Notes: generated by a model not told the origin, from the sequence alone. DNA of 32,560 nt from Planctomycetia bacterium (GCA_005778045.1 SXKQ01000140.1:1-32560), one strand, 5' to 3'. Shown: positions 24,851-32,480, numbered from the stretch's first letter. A program made the numbers and translations.

Positions 24851-26139
24851 TGCTCTCGCGCCGCGCCACGACCGCGATCGCGCGCACCGCGCTGGCCCTC
24901 GGGCTCGCGTGCGGTGTCGTCGCGTCGCCGTCGTGGGCGCAGCGCGCCGGCGAGAAGGGCGGTCCGGGTCTCGCCCTCACGGCGGCCAAGGCGCTGGTCG
25001 CGTCGTGGGACGGCGAGCAAGTCGTCGACGCGGCGCTGGTGCTCGTGAAGGACGGCAAGATCGAGCGCGTGTCGAGCGCGGTCGAGGCGGTGCCCGAAGG
25101 CTACGAGCGCGTCGAGCTCGGCGAAGCGTGGCTCATGCCCGGCATGGTCGACCTGCACAGCCACATCGGCGGCACGCAGGACATCAACGACATGGTCTAC
25201 CAGACCAACGAGGGCCTGCGGGTCTCGCCCTCGGTCGTGCCGCGCAACCCGAACTTGCTGCGCTGCCTCGCGGCCGGCGTCACCACGATTCTCTACATCC
25301 CCGGCTCCGGCACGAACATCGGCGGGCAGGGAATTCTCATGAAGACCGGCCTCGACACGTTCGAGGAGACGCGCCTGCGCGATCCGGGCTCGCTCAAGGT
25401 GGCGCAGGGTGACAACCCGACGCGCTGGGCTTACGGCATGGGCCGGTCGATGATGAACTGGCACATCCGCACCAGCGTGCGGCGCGGGCTCGGCTACGCG
25501 CGGCGCTGGAGCGAGCACGAGCGCGGCAAGGGCGAGCGCCCGAACGTCGACCCGCAGTACGAGACCTTCCGCGCGCTCGCCTCGGGCGAGGCGCAGATCT
25601 CGACGCACACGCAGATGTACCAGCTGGTGCACGCGACGATCCGCATCCTCAAGCAGGAGTTCGGGCTCGACGTGTTCATCGACCACGGCGAGTGGGGCGG
25701 CTTCCTCGCCACGCCGGACGCCGAGCGACTCGGCATCGCCGCGATCGTCGGCCCGCGCGAGGTCGACACGCCCGAGGGACGTCACTACACCGACGGCGCG
25801 ATCCTCTCCTGCGCCGGCGAGTACCAGCAGCGCGGGCTGTCCAAGATCGGCTTCAACACCGACGCGCCCGTCGTGCCGGCCGAGGAGCTGCCGCTGCAGG
25901 CCGCCGTGTCGATGAAGTACGGCTTCGACGGGAGCGAGATGCAGGCCGTGCGCGGCCTCACGATCGTGCCCGCCGTAGTCGCCGGCATCGCGGCGCGCGT
26001 CGGCAGCCTCGAGCGCGGCAAGGACGCCGACATCGTGGTCATCACCGGGGACCCGGCCGACCCGCGCAGCTGGGTGCGACGCGTGTACATCGAGGGCCAG
26101 CTCGCCTACAAGGCGCCGCAGGAGCCGCGCCAATGGTGA
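24850..26139 (+). CDS. Secreted metal-dependent amidohydrolase, intact active site (array gene 7)
   Basis: 429 residues, close paralogue of gene 6, sharing the start of the mature protein (KGGPGLAL), PGMVDLHSHIGG with His103 and His105, QDINDMVY, YIPGSGTNIGGQGIL, STHTQMYQ, IDHGEWGGF and GFNTDAPVVP with Asp338. The signal peptide is long with a twin-Arg pair close to the start (MLSRRATTAIARTALALGLA), which could but need not mean Tat export. ATG overlaps the previous stop by one base. The C-terminal end VGSLERGKDADIVVITGDPA is standard. Predicted catalytic, with a binuclear or mononuclear metal centre. Confidence 0.92.
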   Translation: MLSRRATTAIARTALALGLACGVVASPSWAQRAGEKGGPGLALTAAKALVASWDGEQVVDAALVLVKDGKIERVSSAVEAVPEGYERVELGEAWLMPGMVDLHSHIGGTQDINDMVYQTNEGLRVSPSVVPRNPNLLRCLAAGVTTILYIPGSGTNIGGQGILMKTGLDTFEETRLRDPGSLKVAQGDNPTRWAYGMGRSMMNWHIRTSVRRGLGYARRWSEHERGKGERPNVDPQYETFRALASGEAQISTHTQMYQLVHATIRILKQEFGLDVFIDHGEWGGFLATPDAERLGIAAIVGPREVDTPEGRHYTDGAILSCAGEYQQRGLSKIGFNTDAPVVPAEELPLQAAVSMKYGFDGSEMQAVRGLTIVPAVVAGIAARVGSLERGKDADIVVITGDPADPRSWVRRVYIEGQLAYKAPQEPRQW

Positions 26140-27389
26140 GCCGCGCCGCGCTGCTCGGCCTCGCGCTAGGTGCGCTCGCCTGCGCGAGCTCGCGCCGCTC
26201 GTCCGCGTCCGCGCCGGAGGGCGTCGGCGCGATTCAGCCGCTCGCAGCCGGCGAGCAGGGCTTCGCGCTCGCGTGCGGCAAGCTCTTCACGCTCAACGAC
26301 GCCGACGAGGTCTTCGCGCCCGGGCTCGTGGTCGTGCGCGGCGGTCGCATCGACTACGCCGGGCCGCGTGTCGAGCTGCCCGTGGGCTACGACGTGATCG
26401 ACGCGCCCGAGCTGTGGGCCGCGCCGGGGATGATCGACCTGCACTCGCACATCCAGACCGGCGGCTGGGGAGACATCAACGACATGGTGCTCTCCATGAA
26501 CCCCGAGTACCGCACGTCGCCGACGATCGTGCCGGGCAACCGTGACATCCAGCGCGCCTGCTCCGCGGGCGTGACGACGCTGTTCGGCATCCCGGGCAGC
26601 GGCACGAACAACTCGGGCTTCGGCGTGCTGTACAAGACGCGCTGCAGCGGCGGCTACGAGAGCTGCGTGCTGCGCGATCCGGGCGGCATGAAGGTGGCGC
26701 AGGCCTACAACCCCGAGCGCCGCGTCGACCTCGGCGCCACGCGCACCGGCATGGCGTGGACCATTTCGCAGGCGCTCGAGATGGCGATCGCCGCCAACGA
26801 GCAGGGCCGACGCCACAATTCGCTCACGAACCTGCAGCGCGTCGTCACCGGTGACCTGCCGGTCTTGATCCACACCGCCGGCAGCGATGCCGTGCACACC
26901 ACGATCGAGATGTGGGGCGAGCGCTACCCCGACACGCGGCCGGTGCTCAGCCACGGCTGCTTCGACGGCTGGAAGGTCGCGCCCTACGCCGCGCGCGTCG
27001 GCGTACCGGTCAACTTGGGCCCCCGCACCTTCGACTGGCGTCAGTCCGAGGGCGAGTGGGTCGGCACGCCCGAGCGCTACGCCAAGGCCGGTGCCCACCT
27101 GATCACGCTCAACACGGATGCGCCCGTGATGCCGCAGGAAGAGCTGTTCCTGCAGGGCGCCATGGGCGCGCGCTACGGCGCCGATCCGTACCTCATGCTC
27201 AAGGGCTGCACGGTCAACCCGGCCAAGTCCTTCGGCATCGACGACAAGGTCGGGAGCCTGCAGCCCGGCCGCCATGCGGACATCGTCCTGTGGCGCGGCG
27301 ATCCGCTCGATCCGCGCGCGCGCGTCGAGTCCGTCTGGATCGAAGGCACCCTCGAGTACGACCGCGCCCGGGACCGTCAGCGGTTCTAG
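26133..27389 (+). CDS. Lipoprotein metal-dependent amidohydrolase, intact active site (array gene 8)
   Basis: 418 residues. ATG 26133 overlaps the end of gene 7 by seven bases and begins a lipoprotein signal (MVSRAALLGLALGALAC; lipobox Ala-Leu-Ala-Cys, Cys at about 17), the only one in the array. PGMIDLHSHIQTGGWGDIN has His104 and His106; the later ligands appear in LIHTAGSDAVH and VLSHGCFDGW, and Asp329 is in TLNTDAPVMP. It is related to genes 6 and 7 (GIPGSGTNNSGFGVL) but less closely. It has extra Cys (RCSGGYESCV) that could form a disulfide in the periplasm. C-terminal signature VGSLQPGRHADIVLWRGDPL. Probably catalytic and lipid-anchored. Confidence 0.92.
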   Translation: MVSRAALLGLALGALACASSRRSSASAPEGVGAIQPLAAGEQGFALACGKLFTLNDADEVFAPGLVVVRGGRIDYAGPRVELPVGYDVIDAPELWAAPGMIDLHSHIQTGGWGDINDMVLSMNPEYRTSPTIVPGNRDIQRACSAGVTTLFGIPGSGTNNSGFGVLYKTRCSGGYESCVLRDPGGMKVAQAYNPERRVDLGATRTGMAWTISQALEMAIAANEQGRRHNSLTNLQRVVTGDLPVLIHTAGSDAVHTTIEMWGERYPDTRPVLSHGCFDGWKVAPYAARVGVPVNLGPRTFDWRQSEGEWVGTPERYAKAGAHLITLNTDAPVMPQEELFLQGAMGARYGADPYLMLKGCTVNPAKSFGIDDKVGSLQPGRHADIVLWRGDPLDPRARVESVWIEGTLEYDRARDRQRF

Positions 27390-27416
27390 GCGCGAGCGAA
27401 AGAAGAAGAGAACGTC

Positions 27417-28676
27417 ATGACCATCCTCACAACCATCCTGACGCTCGCACCCGCCTTCGGCGGCGTGAACGAGCCCTCCGGCGGGCTGCTCGCCATCAAG
27501 GTCGGCCGAGCGGAGACCGTCTCCGGCGCGGCCATCGAGCACGCGGTGATCCTCGTGGACGACGGCAAGATCGTCGAGATCGGCGCCGACCTGCCCGTGG
27601 CGCGCGGCATCCCGGTGTTCGAGCGTCCCGACTGGGTCGTGATGCCCGGCCTCGTGTCGTGCTACACGCGCCTCGGTGTCGACGGCCGCTCGGGCCAGGA
27701 GTTCAGCCCCGAGGCCTCGCCGACGCCGGAAGTGCTCCCGCGTCACCCCGACTACAAGGAGGTGCTCGAGGCGGGCGTGACCACCATCGGCCTGTATCCC
27801 CCGGGCACGGGCTTCCCCGGCCACGCCTCGGCCCTGCGTCCCCACGGCGCGACCCTGGCGGAGATGCTCGTCGACGAGGACGCCTACCTGAAGGTGTACT
27901 TCCGCGCCAACGCGCAGGCGAAGAAGCAGGTCCGCGACGTGTGGTCGAAGGTCGACGAGCACGACGAGAAGGTGAACAAGGCCAAGGAGAAGTTCGACAA
28001 GGACTCCAAGGGCAAGCCCGCCGACAAGAAGGAAGAGGAGAAGAAGGAAGGCGAGGCCAAGCCCGAAGAGAAGAAGGATGACAAGTCCAAGGCTTTCGTG
28101 CCGCCCGAGGCTGACTCGAAGATCAAGCCGTTCCTGCAGGTGCGCGACGGCGAGCTCGGCATGCTCGTCTCGATCGCGCAGGCCGCGGACTGGGCGCACT
28201 GGGTCGATGCGATCGGCGAGCGCAAGCTCGACTTCTCGCTGCGCGTGGTGATGACGCGCGAGATCGACATCTACGAGATCAAGGAGGAGATCGGCAAGCG
28301 CGGCGTGCGCGTCGTGATGGAGCCGCAGATCTCGCTCGTGCCCGGCACGATGCGCCAGCGCAACCTCGCAGCGGAGCTCTCCGCCAGCGGCGCGAAGATC
28401 GCCTTCAAGCCGCGCAACGACACGGCCGGCGACCACGCCGCGCTGCTGCGGCACGTGGGTGAGATGATCGGCGCAGGTCTCGCCCGCGACGTCGCCCTCA
28501 AGGGCGTCACGCTCGAGCCCGCGGCGGTGCTCAAGCTCGAGAAGCAGCTCGGCAGCCTCGAGAAGGGCAAGGTCGCCAACCTGCTCTTCCTGAACGGCGA
28601 TCCCTTCGAGCCGAGCACGCAGGTCATGGCCGTCATGCTCGACGGTGAGTTCGTGTCCGGGGAGGTGAAGGAATGA
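27417..28676 (+). CDS. Secreted amidohydrolase-fold protein with lost metal site (array gene 9)
   Basis: 419 residues. ATG 27417 is preceded by a purine-rich AAGAAGAAGAG site after a 27-base gap. The export signal is short (MTILTTILTLAPAFGG) and lacks basic residues, so it is the weakest signal of the array. Metal strand MPGLVSCYTRLGVDG has no His. A Lys/Glu tract at about residues 179-231 (KKEEEKKEGEAKPEEKKD) stands where gene 1 and the second unit of gene 5 also have theirs. The barrel continues with DGELGMLVSIAQAADW and ends LGSLEKGKVANLLFLNGDPF. Predicted non-catalytic. Its stop overlaps gene 10's ATG as ATGA. Confidence 0.85.
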   Translation: MTILTTILTLAPAFGGVNEPSGGLLAIKVGRAETVSGAAIEHAVILVDDGKIVEIGADLPVARGIPVFERPDWVVMPGLVSCYTRLGVDGRSGQEFSPEASPTPEVLPRHPDYKEVLEAGVTTIGLYPPGTGFPGHASALRPHGATLAEMLVDEDAYLKVYFRANAQAKKQVRDVWSKVDEHDEKVNKAKEKFDKDSKGKPADKKEEEKKEGEAKPEEKKDDKSKAFVPPEADSKIKPFLQVRDGELGMLVSIAQAADWAHWVDAIGERKLDFSLRVVMTREIDIYEIKEEIGKRGVRVVMEPQISLVPGTMRQRNLAAELSASGAKIAFKPRNDTAGDHAALLRHVGEMIGAGLARDVALKGVTLEPAAVLKLEKQLGSLEKGKVANLLFLNGDPFEPSTQVMAVMLDGEFVSGEVKE

Positions 28677-30100
28677 AGCTCGCGAATCGTTTCCGCGCCC
28701 TCGGCGCCTTGGCCCTCGCGGCCCTGTCGTTCCTCGCCCAGCCCGCCTTCGCGCAGGACGGTGACAAGAAGGACGACAAGAAGGACGAGGCCGCCAAGGA
28801 CAAGAAGGACGAGAAGAAGGACGAGTGGTTCGCCGTCACGGGCGGCGACGTCTACACCGGGACCGGCGCCGTGCTGCGCGGCGCCACGGTGCTCGCGAAG
28901 AACGGCGTGATCGAGGCCATTGGCCACGAGGTCGAGATCCCCGCCGAGGCCAAGACGCTCGATGCCACCGGCCAGCGCGTCTACCCCGGCCTCGTCGCGA
29001 TCAACTCCAACGGCCTGTTCGGCATGGCCGCCGGTGACTTCGCGGACTCGGTCGATCCCTACAACCAGCGCATGCTGCTCGCGCTCGCGAGCGGCATCAC
29101 GACGGCCGGGCAGTCGAACACCGCGCTCAAGCTCAAGCGACGCGATATCAAGAATGTCGTGCTGCGCGAGCGCTACCTCGCGACGCTCTCCTTCTCGAAC
29201 TCGAACCCCAGCGGCAAGCGCGAGTGGGTCGAGAAATTCGATCGCGCCGCGCGTTACCTGCGCGAGTACCGCGACTGGGAGGAGAAGAAGCGCGAGCAGA
29301 AGGACCTGAAGGAGCCCGGCTCCAGCGGCGTCGACTCGACCGCCAAGGCGATCCTCGAAGGCCGCGTGCTGGCGCGCTTCAACGCGTCCAACCGCGAGGA
29401 CCTGCTCGAGATCGCGCGCCTCGCCCAGCGCTTCGGCTTCCGTCCGGTGATCGACGGCTGCGTCGAGGGCTGGACGGTGGCGGACGAACTCGGCCGCGCC
29501 GGCGCCTACGCGGTCATCACGCCGCGCGACCGCCGTGACAAGGAAGAGCAGCTCGTCCGCGACGGCGGCTCGAGCATCGAGAACGCGGCCATCCTGCACC
29601 GCTCCGGCGTGCAGGTGTGCGTGATCCCCTCGGCCACCGGCGTCGACCTCGGCGGCATCGCTGGTCGCGACATCCTGCACCTGCCGATCGAGGCGGGCTT
29701 CGCGGTGCGCGGCGGCCTCACGGATCAGGCGGCGCTCGAGTCGATCACGATCGTGCCGGCGCGCCTGCTCGGCGTGTCCCACAAGGTCGGCAGCCTCGAG
29801 AAGGGCAAGGACTGCGACCTGCTCGTGCTCGACGGCGACGTGATGCACTACCAGTCGCTGGTCCAGTACACGGTCATCGAGGGCAAGATCGCCTACGACA
29901 AGTCCGCGGAGCTCTTCTACGCCCACATCCGCCCGCGCCCGAGCGACCAACTCGCGCCCGGGGCCCGGCAGGACAAGGGCGAGAGCGAAGAGAAGCCCGA
30001 CGAGGGCGCCAAAGAGACGCCGGGTGACAAGCCCGAGGAGTCCCCCAAGCCCGAGGACAAGCCCGAGGACAAGCCGGCCGAGAAGCCCAAGGACGGTTGA
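28673..30100 (+). CDS. Secreted amidohydrolase-fold protein with lost metal site (array gene 10)
   Basis: 475 residues, last gene of the array. Strong signal peptide (MKLANRFRALGALALAALSF then LAQPAFAQ) followed directly by a Lys/Asp-rich mature N-terminus at about residues 30-50 (KKDDKKDEAAKDKKDEKKDE). The metal strand reads YPGLVAINSNGLFGM with no His; SGITTAGQSN replaces the usual GVTT strand. The barrel includes RFNASNREDLLEIARLAQRF and VIDGCVEGW, and the C-terminal signature is VGSLEKGKDCDLLVLDGD. After this comes a Pro/Glu/Lys tail of about 45 residues (EESPKPEDKPEDKPAEKP). Predicted non-catalytic. The two charged ends could bind partners or the cell surface; this is inference. Confidence 0.87.
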   Translation: MKLANRFRALGALALAALSFLAQPAFAQDGDKKDDKKDEAAKDKKDEKKDEWFAVTGGDVYTGTGAVLRGATVLAKNGVIEAIGHEVEIPAEAKTLDATGQRVYPGLVAINSNGLFGMAAGDFADSVDPYNQRMLLALASGITTAGQSNTALKLKRRDIKNVVLRERYLATLSFSNSNPSGKREWVEKFDRAARYLREYRDWEEKKREQKDLKEPGSSGVDSTAKAILEGRVLARFNASNREDLLEIARLAQRFGFRPVIDGCVEGWTVADELGRAGAYAVITPRDRRDKEEQLVRDGGSSIENAAILHRSGVQVCVIPSATGVDLGGIAGRDILHLPIEAGFAVRGGLTDQAALESITIVPARLLGVSHKVGSLEKGKDCDLLVLDGDVMHYQSLVQYTVIEGKIAYDKSAELFYAHIRPRPSDQLAPGARQDKGESEEKPDEGAKETPGDKPEESPKPEDKPEDKPAEKPKDG

Positions 30101-30102
30101 GT

Positions 30103-30118
30103 CCCGCTCGGGGGCGGG
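30103..30118 (+). terminator. Candidate hairpin directly after the amidohydrolase array
   Basis: CCCGC/GCGGG 5-bp stem with a six-base loop, 2 bases past the stop of array gene 10. No T run follows, so support is weak. Confidence 0.3.
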
Positions 30119-30151
30119 CTGCCCACCGATTGCCCCGCGGCTACCCACCGC

Positions 30152-30160
30152 TTATCCACA
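30152..30160 (+). promoter_or_regulatory. Perfect DnaA-box 9-mer
   Basis: TTATCCACA matches the strongest DnaA box consensus exactly. It is AT-rich against a very GC-rich background and lies in the 273-base gap after the array. No second box, AT-rich unwinding element or replication gene is nearby, so an origin is unlikely; a DnaA titration or regulatory site, or chance, remain. Confidence 0.35.
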
Positions 30161-30230
30161 TCGAGCCCATGCCGCAAGTCTTTGTGGTACAGGCTCTTGC
30201 GTCGAATTCCATAAGCTGCCCCCGACGTCC

Positions 30231-30263
30231 GCCTAACGGCGTCTGGGAGCGCTCCTGTTAGGC
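30231..30263. repeat. Inverted repeat GCCTAAC ... GTTAGGC with an inner palindrome
   Basis: Perfect 7-bp arms (30231-30237 and 30257-30263), extendable by a G-U and a G-C pair, enclosing GGAGCGCTCC (30246-30255). The arms fit the RYYYAAC and GTTRRRY core-box patterns of integron attC sites, but the whole is 33 bases, shorter than known attC sites, and no integrase is present. It may equally be a terminator or operator. Confidence 0.4.
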
Positions 30264-30356
30264 CCTTGGCCCCCTTGCCGGCTGCGCCCCTCCTGCTAGG
30301 GTACCAGCGGTCCGTGCCGCGGGCCGGATGCGCCGGTACGGTGCCAGCACCTACCC

Positions 30357-30368
30357 GAATCTAGATTC
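30357..30368. promoter_or_regulatory. 12-base perfect palindrome just before the start of the TrpD2-like gene
   Basis: GAATCTAGATTC ends 5 bases upstream of ATG 30374, where a ribosome binding site would lie; no Shine-Dalgarno is visible. It could be an operator, or contain a -10-like TAGATT with a very short leader. Confidence 0.4.
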
Positions 30369-30373
30369 TGCCC

Positions 30374-31438
30374 ATGCTCCTCCGCGATCTCCTGCGTCTG
30401 CTCGGCTCCGCCAAGCGCGACGGCCGCAACCTGACGCGGGACGAGGCCTACCGGGCCTTCGAATTGATCGTTTCGGGCACCCAGAGCGAGATTCAGGTCG
30501 GCGCCTTCCTGATCGCCCTGCGCTGGAAGGGCGTCACGGTCGAGGAGCTCGCGGCCTTTGCCAAGGCGGCCCGCGACCACGCCACACTGCCCTGCATCGG
30601 CATGGAAGACCTCGTGTGCGTGTCGGCGCCCCTCGATGGCTCCGACTCGTTCCCGCCGCTCGACGTCGCCGGCTGCCTGATCGCCGCCGCCGTGGGCGCG
30701 AACGTGTTGCTCGTGACCGATCGCTGCGTCCCGCCCAAGCGCGGCCTCACCGGCGCGAGCGTGCTCGAGCACCTCGGCGTCGAGATGACGTGGGACGCCG
30801 CCGAGGCACAGTCGTGGGTCGAGAAGACGCGCTTCGCGGCCGTCTCGGCCTCGGGGCTCCTGCCGGGGCTGATGGGGCTGCGGCGCGTGCGAGCGGAAAT
30901 CGGCGTGCGCACCCCGCTCGCGACGGTCGAGAAGCTCATCGCCCCGCCCGGGTGCTCGATTGTCATCGGCGCCCAGCAGGGCCCGGTGCTCGGCACGGCG
31001 GTCGAGGTGCTCGCTGCGCTCGGCCACCCGCGCGCACTCGCCGTGCAGGGACCCGAGGGCGGCGTGGTGCCGTCCGTGCGGCGCAAGACGCGCGGCATCG
31101 AACTCGCGGAGGGCTTCCAGGTCCCGCTGACGATCGAGCCCGCGGACCTCGGCCTGAACTGCGAAAGTGAGCCCGAGCTGCCGATGTTCGGGCCGCCCGA
31201 CGAGGGCTACGGCACCGGCGACAACAAGACCATGGTCGCGGCGAGCGGCGACCTGACCTCGCAGGTGCTCGCGGGCGAGCTCGGCCCCGCGCGCTGCGCC
31301 GCGCTGCTCGCAGCGGCGCTGGTGCTCAAGGCGGCCGGTCGTGCACCCACGTTGGCCGATGGCGTGTCGGCCGCGACCGAGGCTCTCGACTCCGGCGCCG
31401 CGCGCCGCGTGCTCACGCAGCTGCGCGAGCTCGCCTGA
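30374..31438 (+). CDS. TrpD2-like (YbiB-type) glycosyltransferase-fold protein
   Basis: 354 residues with the fold of anthranilate phosphoribosyltransferase and pyrimidine nucleoside phosphorylases. A helical N-terminal domain (about 1-70, AYRAFELIVSGTQSEIQVGA) is followed by the alpha/beta domain. The KRGLTGASVLEHLGV and GLLPGLMGLRRVRAEIGVRT stretches correspond to TrpD's KHGN and RTxxN regions. The phosphate-binding GTGGD loop of TrpD is replaced by APLDGSDSFPPLDV, and the metal-binding acidic motif is changed (GPEGGVVPSV), as in TrpD2/YbiB proteins, which lack tryptophan-pathway activity; YbiB itself binds nucleic acid. True TrpD is therefore unlikely. Six bases separate it from the metallopeptidase gene, so they are probably co-transcribed. 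Confidence 0.82.
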   Translation: MLLRDLLRLLGSAKRDGRNLTRDEAYRAFELIVSGTQSEIQVGAFLIALRWKGVTVEELAAFAKAARDHATLPCIGMEDLVCVSAPLDGSDSFPPLDVAGCLIAAAVGANVLLVTDRCVPPKRGLTGASVLEHLGVEMTWDAAEAQSWVEKTRFAAVSASGLLPGLMGLRRVRAEIGVRTPLATVEKLIAPPGCSIVIGAQQGPVLGTAVEVLAALGHPRALAVQGPEGGVVPSVRRKTRGIELAEGFQVPLTIEPADLGLNCESEPELPMFGPPDEGYGTGDNKTMVAASGDLTSQVLAGELGPARCAALLAAALVLKAAGRAPTLADGVSAATEALDSGAARRVLTQLRELA

Positions 31439-31444
31439 CGCACG

Positions 31445-32458
31445 ATGGCGAGCGACGACCGCTTCCGCGAGCACAACTGGTCGAACCGGCCGATCCGCGA
31501 TCTGGGGCTCAAGATCGAGGGGACGCCGCTCGAGCCGGTCGTGGCCGAGTTCCAGCGCGAGGTCGAGGTGCTCGGCCTGAAGGTGCGGCCGCGCCTGTAT
31601 CTCTCGACGGAGTGGGGCGTCGTCACGGGCACGATCGCGATCGCGATCCCGTTCTATCTCGCCGAGGATCCGCTCAAGGACCTGCACGCCAAGCAGGGCC
31701 TGATGCTCGAGGGCAACGGCAAGCAGGACGTGCTGCGCTACCTGCGCCACGAGCTGGGGCACGTGATCAACTACGCCTTCAAGCTCTACGACGACGGCGA
31801 GTGGGTGCGGCTCTTCGGCCCGATCACGCAGCCCTATCTCGAGGACTACCGGCCGTCGCCCTTCAGCCGCCGCTACGTGCGGCACCTACCCGGCTGGTAC
31901 GCGCAGAAGCACCCTGACGAAGACTGGGCCGAGTCGTTCGCCGTCTGGATGCTGCCCGGCCACGACTGGCGCGACGAGTACTCCGACCAGCCGCAGGCGC
32001 TCGCCAAGCTCGAGTACTGCGAGCGCGTGATGGGGGAGCTGCGCACGCGCGAGCCGCTGGTCGTCGAGGCGACCACCGAGGAGGACGTCGGCGAGCTCGG
32101 CTACTCGCTCGAGGAGTACTACGGCCACATGGCCCAGCCCGAGAGCGAGTTCCCGCACGGGCTCGACGGCGCCCTGCGCTCGATCTTTGAGGAGCTCGCG
32201 CCCGAGGCTGGCCGCGAGGGCCAGAGCGCGTCGAAGCTCGTGCGCTCCCTCGAGCGCGAGCTGATGGCCTACGTCTATCGCTGGACCGGCCACTTCCCCG
32301 AGCGCACCCGCGCCCTCGTGCGCCATCTCGCCCAGCGCTCCGACGACCTCGGTCTCGTCCTCGACCCCGCCCGCGAGCGCGAAGCCACCCTCGCCCTCAC
32401 CACTTTCGTCGCCGCGCTCGGCATGAACCACGTCCACCAAGGCAGCTACCTGCCCTGA
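31445..32458 (+). CDS. Putative zinc-binding metallopeptidase
   Basis: 337-residue cytoplasmic zincin of the 'putative zinc-binding metallopeptidase' type. The zinc motif is RHELGHVIN (His102, Glu103, His106), and a likely third ligand is Glu163 in WAESFAVWMLPG, the gluzincin arrangement. Other recognisable segments are the N-terminal FREHNWSNRPIRDLGLKIEG, and PFSRRYVRHLPGWYAQKHPD just before the third ligand. No signal peptide is seen. The C-terminal half (about 210-337) is helical and lacks known motifs. Its partner upstream is the TrpD2-like gene; downstream, convergent, is the end of an ATP-grasp ligase. Proteins of this kind are often near ATP-grasp peptide or amino-acid ligases (from memory), suggesting a peptide made and trimmed by the two, which is an inference. 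Confidence 0.85.
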   Translation: MASDDRFREHNWSNRPIRDLGLKIEGTPLEPVVAEFQREVEVLGLKVRPRLYLSTEWGVVTGTIAIAIPFYLAEDPLKDLHAKQGLMLEGNGKQDVLRYLRHELGHVINYAFKLYDDGEWVRLFGPITQPYLEDYRPSPFSRRYVRHLPGWYAQKHPDEDWAESFAVWMLPGHDWRDEYSDQPQALAKLEYCERVMGELRTREPLVVEATTEEDVGELGYSLEEYYGHMAQPESEFPHGLDGALRSIFEELAPEAGREGQSASKLVRSLERELMAYVYRWTGHFPERTRALVRHLAQRSDDLGLVLDPAREREATLALTTFVAALGMNHVHQGSYLP

Positions 32459-32480
32459 AGCCGGCCGGGAGGCGCTGGCT
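32459..32480. terminator. Candidate hairpin between convergent genes
   Basis: Imperfect hairpin (AGCC/GGCT outer and GCC/GGC inner pairs around GGGA) filling the 21-base gap between the metallopeptidase stop and the convergent gene's stop. Weak evidence. Confidence 0.25.

Noticed and set aside
26166..28454. Minus-strand open frame antisense to array genes 8 and 9
   Set aside because: Same shadow effect; low-complexity Leu and Arg runs and no recognisable fold.
15439..30100. Pseudogene decay of the array members lacking HxH
   Set aside because: Frames are uninterrupted, signal peptides and C-terminal signatures are intact, and start/stop overlaps are kept, so they look like maintained genes.
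15439..30100. Mobile element or genomic island around the array
   Set aside because: No transposase, integrase, tRNA or flanking direct repeats seen, and base composition resembles the neighbours.
30101..30373. Replication origin suggested by the DnaA box
   Set aside because: Only one box, no AT-rich unwinding region and no dnaA, dnaN or parAB genes nearby.
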